NCBI GenBank assembly: GCA_012521815.1
Contig: JAAYLR010000070.1
Coordinates: forward strand, 1 to 49,397
DNA from: Acidobacteriota bacterium
GTDB taxonomy: Bacteria > Acidobacteriota > Thermoanaerobaculia > Multivoradales > JAGPDF01
DNA: 49,397 nucleotides
Direction: 5' to 3'
The notes under the pieces were generated by a model. That model worked only from the letters and a program-made list of their open reading frames with translations. It searched no databases and was not told the origin of the DNA. This document shows, piece after piece, positions 24,520-32,319 of this stretch. Every line of letters starts with the position of its first letter. Positions within the stretch are counted from its first letter, which is position 1. A program made the translations under genes and the position numbers.

Positions 24520-26024
24520 CCGGTTTCCGCGACACCCCGACTCCGCCTGGCCGCGCCATTTTCGGAGTACGCGGATACCAGAATCAGGACGCCCGTGGAG
24601 AGGAGCAGGGCCGCGGCGGCCGGCGGCAGGCCTTCCGGGATCACGCCGGGAACGGCGCCCCACCGCCCCGCAGCCTCCAGGAGGAGATGGACCCCGAGCC
24701 CGGTCCAGATCGAAGCCGTGGCCGCCCGCGCGCCCACCCGCTCCCAGACGAGCCCGATCCCGACCGCCGGGGCGAGCGCGGCGGCGAGCAGCCCGAACGA
24801 GTAGGAGCCGAGGAGCGCCACCAGGTCGTCGTAGAGGAAGGCGAACCCGGTCGCGGCCAGCGCCACGAGCAGGGTCGCCCACCGCCCCGCGGCGAGCGTC
24901 GTGCGGTCCCGCCGCCCTCTCCAGGCCCGCGGCAGATCGCGCACGAGAGCGGCCCCGGCGAGCACGAGGAACGAGTTCGCGGTCGACATGATCGCGGCGA
25001 TCGCCCCGGCGAAGACGAGGCCGCTGAGCGCGCCGGGAGCGAAGGCGAGCAGGAACGCCGGCGCCGCCTCGTCGGCGATCCCGGGAGCCGCCAGCCGGCC
25101 CTGCGCGACCAGCGCCGGCACCGCGACCCCGAGCCCGAGCGGTACGAGGAGGCAGAGGCTCTGCGCGAGCCCGAGCGTCAGGGGGAGGTGCCGCAGCGGC
25201 CGTTCGTCACGGAGCATGAAGAACTTGTGGAGCATCTGCGGCTGGCCGGCGATGCCGAAACCGAAGACGAGGAACCAGCCGAATGCCGTCCAGACCGGGA
25301 TGCGGCCGAGCGGTGCGAGGAACTCCGGGCCGAAGGCAGGGGCGACGGCCAGCGAGGTAGCGATCGTCCCCGGGCCGCCGGCGGTCGCGAGCGCGAAGGC
25401 GAAGATCGCCACCGCCGCCACGAGCATCAGGCCACCCTGGAAGCAGTCCGCGATCACCCCCCCGAGCATGCCGCCGCCGACGCTGTAGAGCAGGATCACC
25501 GCGAGCCCCACCGCCACCCCGGCCGGCACCGCCCAGCCGCCGAGCACCCCCTCCCAGCCGAAGACCGAGGCGAGCAGGATGCCGAGGGCCTGGATCTGGG
25601 TCCCGAGGTAGCCGACGCTGCCGAGCAGCACCGCGACCGCCGCCGCCCCGCCGACGCCGGCGCTGCCGAACCGTTGTCGCAGGAGGTCGGAGACGGTGTA
25701 GACCTCGCCGGTAGCGGCGAGCCGCCGCAGCCGCCAGCCGAGCCCGGCGGCCAGCAGCGCGGGGGTCAGGCCGAGCGGGAGGAAGATGAAGAACGCCCCG
25801 AAACCGAGCCGGTAGGCGAGCCCCGGCCCCCCGAGGAAGAGGAAGCCGCTGAAGGCGGTCGCCATCGTCGCGAGCGCCGTCATCCAGAGGCCCGGCCGGC
25901 GGCCGGCGAGGAAGAAATCTTCCGCGGTACGGGTCCGGCGGCGCGACCACCAGCCGATCGCCGCCACCACGACGAGGTAGAGGAGCGCCGTCGCCGCGAG
26001 CCAGAGGCGGTCAGGGCCCGGCAT
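24498..26024 (-). CDS. Sodium:solute symporter (SSS) family transporter
   Basis: A 508-residue inner-membrane symporter with about 13 transmembrane helices. Family features are an N-terminal WWSRRRTRTAEDFFLAGRRPG loop, a sodium-site helix with ATMATAFSGFLFLGGPG, VLLGSVGYLGTQIQALG and AIAAIMSTANSFLVLAGAALVRD near helix 9. The FGIAGQPQMLHKFFMLRD loop resembles proline/pantothenate-type (PutP/PanF) members. Substrate is uncertain. The ATG start at 26024 overlaps the preceding small membrane protein by 14 nt, so the two are translationally linked and may form a transporter with a small subunit. Confidence 0.87.
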   Translation of the reverse strand: MPGPDRLWLAATALLYLVVVAAIGWWSRRRTRTAEDFFLAGRRPGLWMTALATMATAFSGFLFLGGPGLAYRLGFGAFFIFLPLGLTPALLAAGLGWRLRRLAATGEVYTVSDLLRQRFGSAGVGGAAAVAVLLGSVGYLGTQIQALGILLASVFGWEGVLGGWAVPAGVAVGLAVILLYSVGGGMLGGVIADCFQGGLMLVAAVAIFAFALATAGGPGTIATSLAVAPAFGPEFLAPLGRIPVWTAFGWFLVFGFGIAGQPQMLHKFFMLRDERPLRHLPLTLGLAQSLCLLVPLGLGVAVPALVAQGRLAAPGIADEAAPAFLLAFAPGALSGLVFAGAIAAIMSTANSFLVLAGAALVRDLPRAWRGRRDRTTLAAGRWATLLVALAATGFAFLYDDLVALLGSYSFGLLAAALAPAVGIGLVWERVGARAATASIWTGLGVHLLLEAAGRWGAVPGVIPEGLPPAAAALLLSTGVLILVSAYSENGAARRSRGVAETGWPAADG

Positions 26025-26466
26025 CGGGTTTCTTCTCGCCGCTCCGCGCGGCGTTCGCTTCCGTTTCCGCCACCGGCGGTGGCGAGAGCGCCAGCGCTCC
26101 CAGGCCGAGCAGGAGGAGCGGCAGCAGCCAGAGTCCCGCCAGCGCGAGCAGGCTCCCGAACGGCCAGCCGCCGACGAGCTGGCGGCCCGACTCTCCCGGG
26201 GCGGCGATCCCCATCGCCGCGCTCCCGGCCGCGAGCGCCGCCAGGGCCCACGAGAGCCACCAGCGGCGAGGGCTCCTGGCGGGGATTCCGGCCGCGAGCA
26301 GCCCGAGCGGCAGCCCCACCGCGCCGGCGGCGAAGAGCACCGGCCCCGCCCCCGTGCGGAGGAGGATCCCGGCGAACGCCGCGCACAGCGCGCCGGCCAC
26401 GAGCCGGAGGCCGAGGCGCGAGGCGCGGGAGGCGGACGGCCGGGAGGGGATCAAGGTGCCGATCAT
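26011..26466 (-). CDS. Small hydrophobic protein, possible SSS transporter partner
   Basis: A 151-residue protein with four predicted transmembrane helices (about 21-40, 42-58, 69-88 and 100-128) and a charged C-terminal tail (ETEANAARSGEKKPDAGP). No family is recognised. It overlaps the symporter start by 14 nt and no other gene is in the transcript, which is the typical layout for small accessory subunits of SSS transporters, although it does not look like DUF485 or DUF4212. It starts 23 bp from the divergent CBM9-like gene. Confidence 0.6.
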   Translation of the reverse strand: MIGTLIPSRPSASRASRLGLRLVAGALCAAFAGILLRTGAGPVLFAAGAVGLPLGLLAAGIPARSPRRWWLSWALAALAAGSAAMGIAAPGESGRQLVGGWPFGSLLALAGLWLLPLLLLGLGALALSPPPVAETEANAARSGEKKPDAGP

Positions 26467-26477
26467 AGAGCGCCCCG

Positions 26478-26483
26478 TAGAAT
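26478..26483 (+). promoter_or_regulatory. -10 box (TAGAAT) 6 nt before the CBM9-like gene
   Basis: TAGAAT is followed by six bases and then the ATG at 26490. The hexamer equals the -10 boxes of better promoters elsewhere in the window. The spacing predicts a leaderless transcript. No -35 match at 16-18 bp. Confidence 0.4.
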
Positions 26484-26489
26484 CAGGCC

Positions 26490-27218
26490 ATGACGATCGC
26501 CGGTTCGCGGCGGGCGGTCCCGGCTTCCGGCGCCTCCGCGCCGGTTGCCGCGATCCGGCCTCTTCCCGCCTCCTGGGAGGCTGTCGCCGACCTCGGCGGG
26601 CTCCCCTGGGAGAGGGTGCCGGACCCTCTCGTGCTGCTTCGCGCCGAGGACGCCACCGCGCCCGCGCAGCCGACCATGGTGCGCTGCGGATGGAGCCCGG
26701 AAGCGCTCTGGGTGCATTTCGACTGCATGGACGCGCAGCCGTGGGCGACGTTGCGGGAGCGCGACGCGCCGCTCTGGACCGAGGAGGTCGTCGAGGTCTT
26801 TCTCGCCGCCGGCGAGAGCGCGCCCGAGCGGTACGTGGAGATCGAGATCAACCCCCACGGCGCGCTGTTCGACGCCCTGATCTCGAACCCCGGCGGGGAG
26901 CGGACGGCGCTCGCCGCCGACCCCGGTTTCGACTGGCCGGGCCTGCGCTGGGCCGCCGGACGAAGCGCAACGGGTTGGTGGGGAACGCTCCGCCTGCCAT
27001 GGGCCGGCCTCCCCTCCGCCGCGGGCGGTCCGCTCCTCGCGCCCCCGTCCAGGCTGCGGGCCAATTTCTACCGGATCGACCGTCCGCCCGGGGAGCCCGC
27101 CGAACACTCCGCCTGGTCTCCCACCTTCGTGACCCCCGCGGATTTCCATCGCCCCCGCCGTTTCGGCCACCTGCGCCTCGACGGCGCCCGCCGGAAGGCG
27201 CGAACGCGGGCGCGATAG
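26490..27218 (+). CDS. Carbohydrate-binding family 9 (CBM9)-like protein
   Basis: A 242-residue protein whose core (about 45-230) matches stand-alone CBM9-like beta-sandwich proteins: PTMVRCGWSPEALWVHFDCMD, LWTEEVVEVFLAAGE, RYVEIEINPHGALFDALI, and the late ANFYRIDRPPGEPAEHSAWSPT followed by PRRFGHLRL. These phrases are typical of the family in Acidobacteriota and Bacteroidota. There is no obvious signal peptide and no attached catalytic domain, so its ligand and compartment are open. The M23 peptidase follows after 9 bp and may share its transcript. Confidence 0.78.
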   Translation: MTIAGSRRAVPASGASAPVAAIRPLPASWEAVADLGGLPWERVPDPLVLLRAEDATAPAQPTMVRCGWSPEALWVHFDCMDAQPWATLRERDAPLWTEEVVEVFLAAGESAPERYVEIEINPHGALFDALISNPGGERTALAADPGFDWPGLRWAAGRSATGWWGTLRLPWAGLPSAAGGPLLAPPSRLRANFYRIDRPPGEPAEHSAWSPTFVTPADFHRPRRFGHLRLDGARRKARTRAR

Positions 27219-27227
27219 GCTCGAAAC

Positions 27228-28025
27228 ATGCGCTGGCTCGCGCTCCTCCTGCTCGCCGCCGCGCCCCCTGCCGACGTGGTGGAGGTCGCCCCCGGCACGG
27301 TCGTGCGCTGGCCGGCCGCCGAGATCGTCGAGTGCCGGCAGTCCTCCCGCCGCTCGGCCCCCCTCGACGGCGCCTGCTACTTCCCCATCGACCTGCTCGC
27401 CAGGGGCGAGATCGAGGTCGCGATCCGCACCCGCTCCGGGGAGGAGCGGCGGCGGCTCCGCGTCGGGCCGTACCCGTATCCGGTCCAGGAGATCCGCGGG
27501 GTCGAGGAGAAGTACGTCGCCCCCTCGGCGGCCGAGCTGGAGCGGATCCGCCTCGACCAGCAGCGCACCGGCGCGCTCTGGGCGCTCGCCTCCGCGCGCC
27601 GCTTCACGCTCCCCCTCGCCTCCCCCCTCCCCATCCCGCTCGAAGGGGGCCGGTTCGGCGCCCGGCGGATCTTCAACGGCGAGCCCCGCAGCCCGCACGG
27701 CGGCGCCGACTACCGCGCCCGGCCCGGCACTCCGGTGCTCGCCCCCGCCGACGGGGTGGTGGTGCTCGCCGAGGAGCAGTTCTTCGCCGGCCGGGCGGTC
27801 TACCTCGACCACGGCGACGGCCTGATCTCGATGTCATTCCACCTCTCCGAGATCGCGGTCGCGGAGGGGCAGGAGGTGAAGCGGGGGCAGCTGATCGGCC
27901 GGGTCGGGGCGACCGGACGGGTCACCGGCCCGCACCTGCACTTCGGCCTGCGCTGGCGCGGCGCCCGCATCGATCCGGCGGCGCTGCTCGGCGAGCCGGC
28001 CGCGCTCCCGTCAGCCGCCCCCTGA
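27228..28025 (+). CDS. M23-family metallopeptidase (LytM-like)
   Basis: A 265-residue exported protein with a short signal peptide (MRWLALLLLAAAPPADV). The C-terminal peptidase domain has the first zinc ligands in SPHGGADYRARPGTPVLAPADG (His and Asp) and the HxH motif in TGPHLHFGLRW; both are intact, so it should be active. M23 enzymes cut peptidoglycan cross-bridges or act as division-associated endopeptidases. Residues about 30-115 form an unclassified beta-rich N-terminal domain. A TAGGCT box lies 6 nt before the ATG, but co-transcription with the CBM9-like gene is also possible. Confidence 0.9.
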   Translation: MRWLALLLLAAAPPADVVEVAPGTVVRWPAAEIVECRQSSRRSAPLDGACYFPIDLLARGEIEVAIRTRSGEERRRLRVGPYPYPVQEIRGVEEKYVAPSAAELERIRLDQQRTGALWALASARRFTLPLASPLPIPLEGGRFGARRIFNGEPRSPHGGADYRARPGTPVLAPADGVVVLAEEQFFAGRAVYLDHGDGLISMSFHLSEIAVAEGQEVKRGQLIGRVGATGRVTGPHLHFGLRWRGARIDPAALLGEPAALPSAAP

Positions 28026-28033
28026 GGGGCGGC
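28014..28033 (+). terminator. Hairpin with the M23-gene stop codon in its loop
   Basis: Arms GCCGCCCC (28014-28021) and GGGGCGGC (28026-28033) close a CTGA loop; the TGA at 28023-28025 is the stop of the M23 gene. No U-tract follows. It is the second case here of a stop codon placed in the loop of a perfect GC-rich hairpin. Confidence 0.45.
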
Positions 28034-28052
28034 CCGGAGGTTCCGCTGCTTC

Positions 28053-30170
28053 CTAGAGGTCGAGACCCCGCTTGACGAGGAGCGGCGCGACCGACGGCTC
28101 GCGGCCGCGGAAGCGGACGAACATCGTCATCGCGTCCTCGCTCCCCCCCTTCTCGAGCACCTCGGTGCGGAAGGCGCGCGCCGTCTCCGGATCGAAGAGC
28201 CCCTTCTCGCGGAACGCCTCGAAGGCGTCGGCGTCGAGCACCTCGGCCCAGATGTAGCTGTAGTAGCCCGCCGAGTAGCCGGCGCCGCCGCCGAAGATGT
28301 GCTGGAAGTAGGAGGAGCGGTAGCGCGGCACGATCTCGCGCGGCATGCCGATCCGGGCGAGGGCGATCCGCTCCAGGGTGTCGGTGTCGGGCGCGGCTGC
28401 CGCCGCCAGGGTGTGCCACTCCATGTCGAGGTAGGAGGCCGCGAGGTACTCGACGCTCTTGAACCCCTGGTTGAACCGCTGTGTCTGCTCGATCTTCTCC
28501 ACCAGCGCCGCGGGAATCGGCTCGCCGGTCTGCCAGTGGCGGGCGTAGGTGGCGAGCACCTCGGGGGCGAACGCCCAGTTCTCCATGATCTGCGAGGGGA
28601 GCTCGACGAAGTCGCGCGGGGTGCCGGCGAGCGAGCGGTAGCGGATGCGCGAGAGGATCGAGTGGAGGCCGTGGCCGAGCTCGTGGAAGAGGGTCTCGAC
28701 CTCGTCCCGGGAGAGCAGCGCCGGGGCGTCGCCCGTGGGGCGGGAGAAGTTCCCGACGTTGACGACGACCGGCCGGATCTCCTCGCCGTCACGCTGGTAC
28801 TGGCCGCGGTAGCGGCTCGACCAGGCCCCTGAGCGCTTGCCCGGCCGCGGGAAGTAGTCGGTGTAGAAGACCGCGAGATGGGAGCCGTCGGCGTCGGTCA
28901 CCTCGAACGCCTTCACCTCCGGATGGTAGACGGGGATATCCGGGCGCTCGGTGAAGGTGATCCCGTAGAGCCGGTGGGCGACCGCGAAGGCGCCGTCGCG
29001 CACCCGTTCGAGCGGGAAGTAGGGGCGCAGCGAGTCCTCGTCGAGGGCGAACTCCGCCTGCCGCACCTTCTCGGTGTAGTAGAACCAGTCCCACGGCTCG
29101 AGCTGGAAGTCGTGGCCGTCGGCGGCGATCGCCGCCTGCAGCGCCGCCGCCTCGCGGGCCGCGACCTTCCGGGCGGCGCCCCAGAGCTGCCCGAGGAGAT
29201 CGTAGACCCGCGCCGGGTTCTCCGCCATGTTCTCGTCGAGGACGAAGTCGGCCCAGGTCGGGAAGCCGAGCAGGCGCGCGGCCTCGGCGCGGAGGGCGGC
29301 GATCTGCGCCACCAGCGCCCGCGTGTCGCGCTCGTCGCCGTGGCTGCCCCGCGTCGTGTAGGCGGTGAAGAGCTCACGGCGCAGCTCGCGGTTCTCGGCC
29401 GCGGCGAGGAACGGCCAGAGGCTCGGGCCGTGGAGGGTGAAGACCCACTTCCCCGCGAGCCCCGCCTGCTCGGCGGCGGCGGCCGCGCCGGCGACGACCC
29501 GGTCGGAGAGGCCGGCGAGATCTTCCCGCTTCTCGACCACCAGCCGGTAGCCGTTCATCTCCGCGAGCAGGCTCTCGCCGACCCGCACCCCGAGCGAGGC
29601 GAGCTCGGCGTTGATCGCCCGCAGCCGCTCCCGCCCCGCCGGCGCGAGCAGCGCGCCGCCGCGCGTGAACCGCTTCCAAGTCTCCTCGAGGAGCCGGGCC
29701 TGATCGGGTTCGAGGTCGAGCGCCGCGCGCCCCTCCCAGACCGTCCGCACCCGGGCGAAGAGCCCCTCGTCGAGGTTGATGTCGTCGCGGTGGGCGGCGA
29801 GCATCGGCGCCGTCCGCTTCTGGATCGCCTGCAGCTCGTCGTTCGTCTCGGCGCCGACGAGGTTCTGGAAGACGGAGAGGACCCGGCCGAGCAGCTCGCC
29901 CGAGCCGTCGAGGGCCGCGATGGTGTTGGCGAAGGTGGCCGGCTCCGGCGCGGCGACGATCGTGGCGATCTCCTGCTTCTGCGCCGCGATCCCCGCCTCG
30001 ATCGCCGGCAGGAACTGCTCCGGCCGGATCTCGGCGAACGGCGGCACGCCGAACGGCGTCTGCCAGTCGGCGAGCAGGGGGTTGGCGCTCTCCGCGGCGC
30101 GGGCGGCGGCGGGCAGGATGGTGGCGAACAGCGCGCCCAGCAGGGCGAGGCAGACGACCCACTCTCTCAT
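28053..30170 (-). CDS. M3-family metallopeptidase (peptidyl-dipeptidase/oligopeptidase)
   Basis: A 705-residue zinc peptidase of the thimet oligopeptidase family. A signal peptide (about 1-25, ending AAARAAES) predicts periplasmic location, which favours a Dcp-like exported dipeptidase over cytosolic oligopeptidase A. The active site LFHELGHGLHSIL has H496, E497 and H500, with the third zinc ligand expected about 25-30 residues later (NWAFAPEVL region). Family-specific sequences include GKRSGAWSSRYRG and PRDFVELPSQIMENW. It probably recycles short peptides. A TAGAAT box lies about 54 nt upstream of the ATG. Confidence 0.93.
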   Translation of the reverse strand: MREWVVCLALLGALFATILPAAARAAESANPLLADWQTPFGVPPFAEIRPEQFLPAIEAGIAAQKQEIATIVAAPEPATFANTIAALDGSGELLGRVLSVFQNLVGAETNDELQAIQKRTAPMLAAHRDDINLDEGLFARVRTVWEGRAALDLEPDQARLLEETWKRFTRGGALLAPAGRERLRAINAELASLGVRVGESLLAEMNGYRLVVEKREDLAGLSDRVVAGAAAAAEQAGLAGKWVFTLHGPSLWPFLAAAENRELRRELFTAYTTRGSHGDERDTRALVAQIAALRAEAARLLGFPTWADFVLDENMAENPARVYDLLGQLWGAARKVAAREAAALQAAIAADGHDFQLEPWDWFYYTEKVRQAEFALDEDSLRPYFPLERVRDGAFAVAHRLYGITFTERPDIPVYHPEVKAFEVTDADGSHLAVFYTDYFPRPGKRSGAWSSRYRGQYQRDGEEIRPVVVNVGNFSRPTGDAPALLSRDEVETLFHELGHGLHSILSRIRYRSLAGTPRDFVELPSQIMENWAFAPEVLATYARHWQTGEPIPAALVEKIEQTQRFNQGFKSVEYLAASYLDMEWHTLAAAAAPDTDTLERIALARIGMPREIVPRYRSSYFQHIFGGGAGYSAGYYSYIWAEVLDADAFEAFREKGLFDPETARAFRTEVLEKGGSEDAMTMFVRFRGREPSVAPLLVKRGLDL

Positions 30171-30223
30171 CGGGGATCTCCTCCGGTCGGAGCCGGGCGC
30201 GAGGGGCGCCGGGCCACCCCCGG

Positions 30224-30229
30224 ATTCTA
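30224..30229 (-). promoter_or_regulatory. -10 box (TAGAAT) upstream of the M3 peptidase
   Basis: TAGAAT on the minus strand lies inside the palindrome CCGGATTCTATCCGG (one central mismatch pair) and about 54 nt from the start codon at 30170. No convincing -35. The symmetry could also be a regulator site. Confidence 0.35.
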
Positions 30230-30267
30230 TCCGGGGCCCCGGTGGCGAGGCCGGAGACGGGCGTCGC

Positions 30268-31437
30268 TCAGCCGCCGGCGAGCGGGCGCCGCTCGGGGGA
30301 GAGCGCGTGGCGGTACTGCTCGGCGAGCGGAGCCGTCTCCTCGCGGGTGACGAACCGTTCGTAGAGGTTCGTGCGCTGGCGCGGGGTGTAGCCGGCGGCG
30401 TGGATGAGCCGCTCCATCTCCTCCTGGCTCATCTGGTAGCGGGCGCCCGCCGCGGCGACGACGTTCTCCTCGATCATGATCGAGCCGAGGTCGTCGGCGC
30501 CGAAGGCGAGGCCGAGCTGGCCGATCTTCTTCCCCTGGGTGACCCAGCTCGCCTGAAGGTGCGTCACGTTGTCGAGGAAGAGCCGGGCGACCGCGAGCAG
30601 CGTCAGGTACTCGTGGGCGGAGACCTCCGGCAGGTCGGGCAGATCGGTGTGCTCGCGCTGGAAGGTCCAGGGGATGAAGGCGGTGAAGCCGCCGGTCTCG
30701 TCCTGCAGATCGCGGATCCGGTGCAGGTGCTCGACCCGCGCCGCGAGCTCCTCGCCCATGCCGAACATCATCGTCGCCGTCGTGCGCAGCTCGAGCCGGT
30801 GCGCCTGCCGCATCACCTCGATCCACTCGTCGGCCGACGCCTTCGGGTGGGCGAGCACCTCCTTGCGGATCGCGTCGGAGAGGATCTCGGCGCCGCCGCC
30901 GGGGATCGACATCAGCCCCGCCTCCTTGAGCCGGCCGATCACCTCGGCGAAGCTCAGCCGCTCCTTCTTGGCGAGGAACTTCACCTCCGGCGGCGAGAAG
31001 GCGTGGCGGTGGATCGTCGGGTACCGCTCCCGGATGAAGCCGAGGAGATCGAGGTAGTACTGGAGCGGCAGGTCGGGATGGACGCCCCCCTGGAGGAGGA
31101 TCCCGGTGCCGTGCAGCGCGAGCGTCTCCTCGATCTTCCGGCCGATCTCCTCGAACGGCACGAGGTACCCCTCCGGATCCCCGGGAGGCCGGTAGAAGGC
31201 GCAGAAGCGGCACTTGTAGACGCAGACGTTCGTGTAGTTGATGTTCCGGTCGATCGCGTAGGTGGCGACCGCCGGATCGTTCATCCGCTCACGCACGGCC
31301 TGGGCCGCGAGGCCGAGGTCGAGCAGATCGCCGTCGAGCAGCAGACGGTGGGCGTCCCCGGCGCTGATCCGGCGGCCCGCCACCGCATCGTCGAGGATCG
31401 CCGCCACCGCCCGCCCGGAAGGTTCGAAACCAGACAT
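30268..31437 (-). CDS. mqnC: Cyclic dehypoxanthinyl futalosine synthase (radical SAM)
   Basis: Radical-SAM enzyme of the futalosine menaquinone pathway that cyclises dehypoxanthinyl futalosine. At 389 residues the length is normal. The [4Fe-4S] motif CVYKCRFC places the cysteines at C72, C76 and C79, within DRNINYTNVCVYKCRFCAFYR-type sequence. Further support comes from LLQGGVHPDLPLQYY, AFSPPEVKFLA, MSIPGGGAEILSD and DLGSIMIEENVV, which distinguish MqnC from aminofutalosine synthase MqnE. The ATG at 31437 has an extended -10 box only 8 nt upstream. mqnA is on the same strand 2.2 kb upstream, separated by vapBC and a kinase gene. Confidence 0.92.
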   Translation of the reverse strand: MSGFEPSGRAVAAILDDAVAGRRISAGDAHRLLLDGDLLDLGLAAQAVRERMNDPAVATYAIDRNINYTNVCVYKCRFCAFYRPPGDPEGYLVPFEEIGRKIEETLALHGTGILLQGGVHPDLPLQYYLDLLGFIRERYPTIHRHAFSPPEVKFLAKKERLSFAEVIGRLKEAGLMSIPGGGAEILSDAIRKEVLAHPKASADEWIEVMRQAHRLELRTTATMMFGMGEELAARVEHLHRIRDLQDETGGFTAFIPWTFQREHTDLPDLPEVSAHEYLTLLAVARLFLDNVTHLQASWVTQGKKIGQLGLAFGADDLGSIMIEENVVAAAGARYQMSQEEMERLIHAAGYTPRQRTNLYERFVTREETAPLAEQYRHALSPERRPLAGG

Positions 31438-31444
31438 GGCGGCG

Positions 31445-31453
31445 GATTCTACC
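31445..31453 (-). promoter_or_regulatory. Extended -10 box of mqnC
   Basis: On the minus strand TGG precedes TAGAAT (31450-31445), giving an extended -10. Eight bases separate it from the ATG, so initiation should be at or next to the start codon. No -35 match. mqnC is therefore likely transcribed independently of vapBC. Confidence 0.5.
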
Positions 31454-31517
31454 AGCGCGGCGGAAGCCGGCTCTTCTTCGGATCAGATCGAGTCGCGACG
31501 CCGGGATCGGCCCCCGC

Positions 31518-31952
31518 TCACCGTCCGCCCACGACCACGAGCCCCTCGCGGCGGGCGGCGAGGTTGAGCAGATCGTCGAGGGAGACGAAAGCGAGCGGGG
31601 GACCGGCGTCGGGGGTGAGGGCGAGGCAGGAGGCGAGCTGGAGGGCGTCGGCGGCGCGGAGCGGATGGACGCGCAGGAGGCGGCGGGCGAGCCGGCGCAC
31701 GGCGGGGCCGATCGGGACCTCCGCCCAGACGCTCGCGAGCAGATCGAGCTGGACGAGGAGCGCCTCGACCTCCGCGGGGTCGAGGCGCCCTTCCCGCTCC
31801 CGGCGGGCGATCGCCGAGACGCATTCGATCTCGGTCGTCGCGGCGACGACCGGACGGCTCTCCTCCTCGAGCAGCAGCCTTCGGAGCTCGTCCGCCTCGG
31901 GCGCCTCTTCGAGCAGCACGCTGACGATCGCCGAGGAGTCCCAGAACCTCAC
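31518..31952 (-). CDS. vapC: PIN-domain ribonuclease toxin (VapC family)
   Basis: A 144-residue PIN-domain protein, the probable toxin of a type II toxin-antitoxin pair. The acidic metal-binding residues are D5 (RFWDSSAIV), E41 or E43 (TTEIECVSAIA), D102 (LRAADALQLA) and D126 (FVSLDDLLN), so the nuclease site looks complete. VapC enzymes cut RNA, often tRNA or rRNA. The start is a GTG at 31952 that overlaps the antitoxin stop (GTGA). It is somewhat longer than the 125-135 typical of the family. Codon use resembles its neighbours. Confidence 0.9.
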   Translation of the reverse strand: MRFWDSSAIVSVLLEEAPEADELRRLLLEEESRPVVAATTEIECVSAIARREREGRLDPAEVEALLVQLDLLASVWAEVPIGPAVRRLARRLLRVHPLRAADALQLASCLALTPDAGPPLAFVSLDDLLNLAARREGLVVVGGR

Positions 31953-32236
31953 CGGCCCTCCCGCCGCTCCGCGACGACCGCGTCCACGAGCGCGGCAACC
32001 TGCCGGGTGCGCACCGGGCGGAAACGCCGCAGCTCACCGGCTTCGCCGCGCGGACGGAGCACGAGGCCCCGCCGGACGAGCGTCTCGAGCTGCTGCTCGC
32101 CGGCGCTGGCCGGAACCGGCTCGAGCCGGGCGACCGGGCGGCCACGATCGGTGATGGTGACGCTCGCCCCCTCTCGCACCTCGTCGAGCAGCGCGCTCAG
32201 CCGGTTCTTCGCTTCGGAGATCGAAACGGTAGTCAC
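31949..32236 (-). CDS. vapB: Antitoxin of the Phd/YefM type
   Basis: A 95-residue protein whose N-terminus MTTVSISEAKNRLSALLDEV and following GASVTITDRGRPVARLEPVP are the DNA-binding Phd/YefM domain. The C-terminal part (LRPRGEAGELRRFRPVRTRQVAALV) would bind and neutralise the PIN toxin. The GTG start lies 6 nt after a TAAAAT box. These antitoxins usually repress their own operon, and the inverted repeats at 32238-32276 are the likely operator. Confidence 0.88.
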   Translation of the reverse strand: MTTVSISEAKNRLSALLDEVREGASVTITDRGRPVARLEPVPASAGEQQLETLVRRGLVLRPRGEAGELRRFRPVRTRQVAALVDAVVAERREGR

Positions 32237-32237
32237 G

Positions 32238-32276
32238 TGGCTATTTTAGCTAATTCAACATGGCTTGAATAGCCAT
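32238..32276 (-). promoter_or_regulatory. vapBC promoter/operator region
   Basis: An unusually AT-rich stretch. It contains a perfect inverted repeat ATGGCT-5 nt-AGCCAT (32260-32276). A third half-site, TGGCTATT (32238-32245), is itself inverted relative to AATAGCCA (32268-32275). The minus-strand -10-like TAAAAT (32248-32243) sits between them. Antitoxin or toxin-antitoxin complex binding here would cover the promoter, which fits conditional auto-repression. Confidence 0.65.
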
Positions 32277-32319
32277 TTAGACACGATCACTTCGATCGCC
32301 CGTTCGCCTGGGGCCGGGC

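Noticed and set aside
24498-26024. Considered a PutP-type proline symporter call
   Set aside because: Only family-level SSS features are visible; substrate residues cannot be assigned by eye.
30268-31437. Considered aminofutalosine synthase (MqnE) instead of MqnC
   Set aside because: The sequence around the Cys motif (INYTNVCVYKCRFCAFYR) and DLGSIMIEENVV fit MqnC better.
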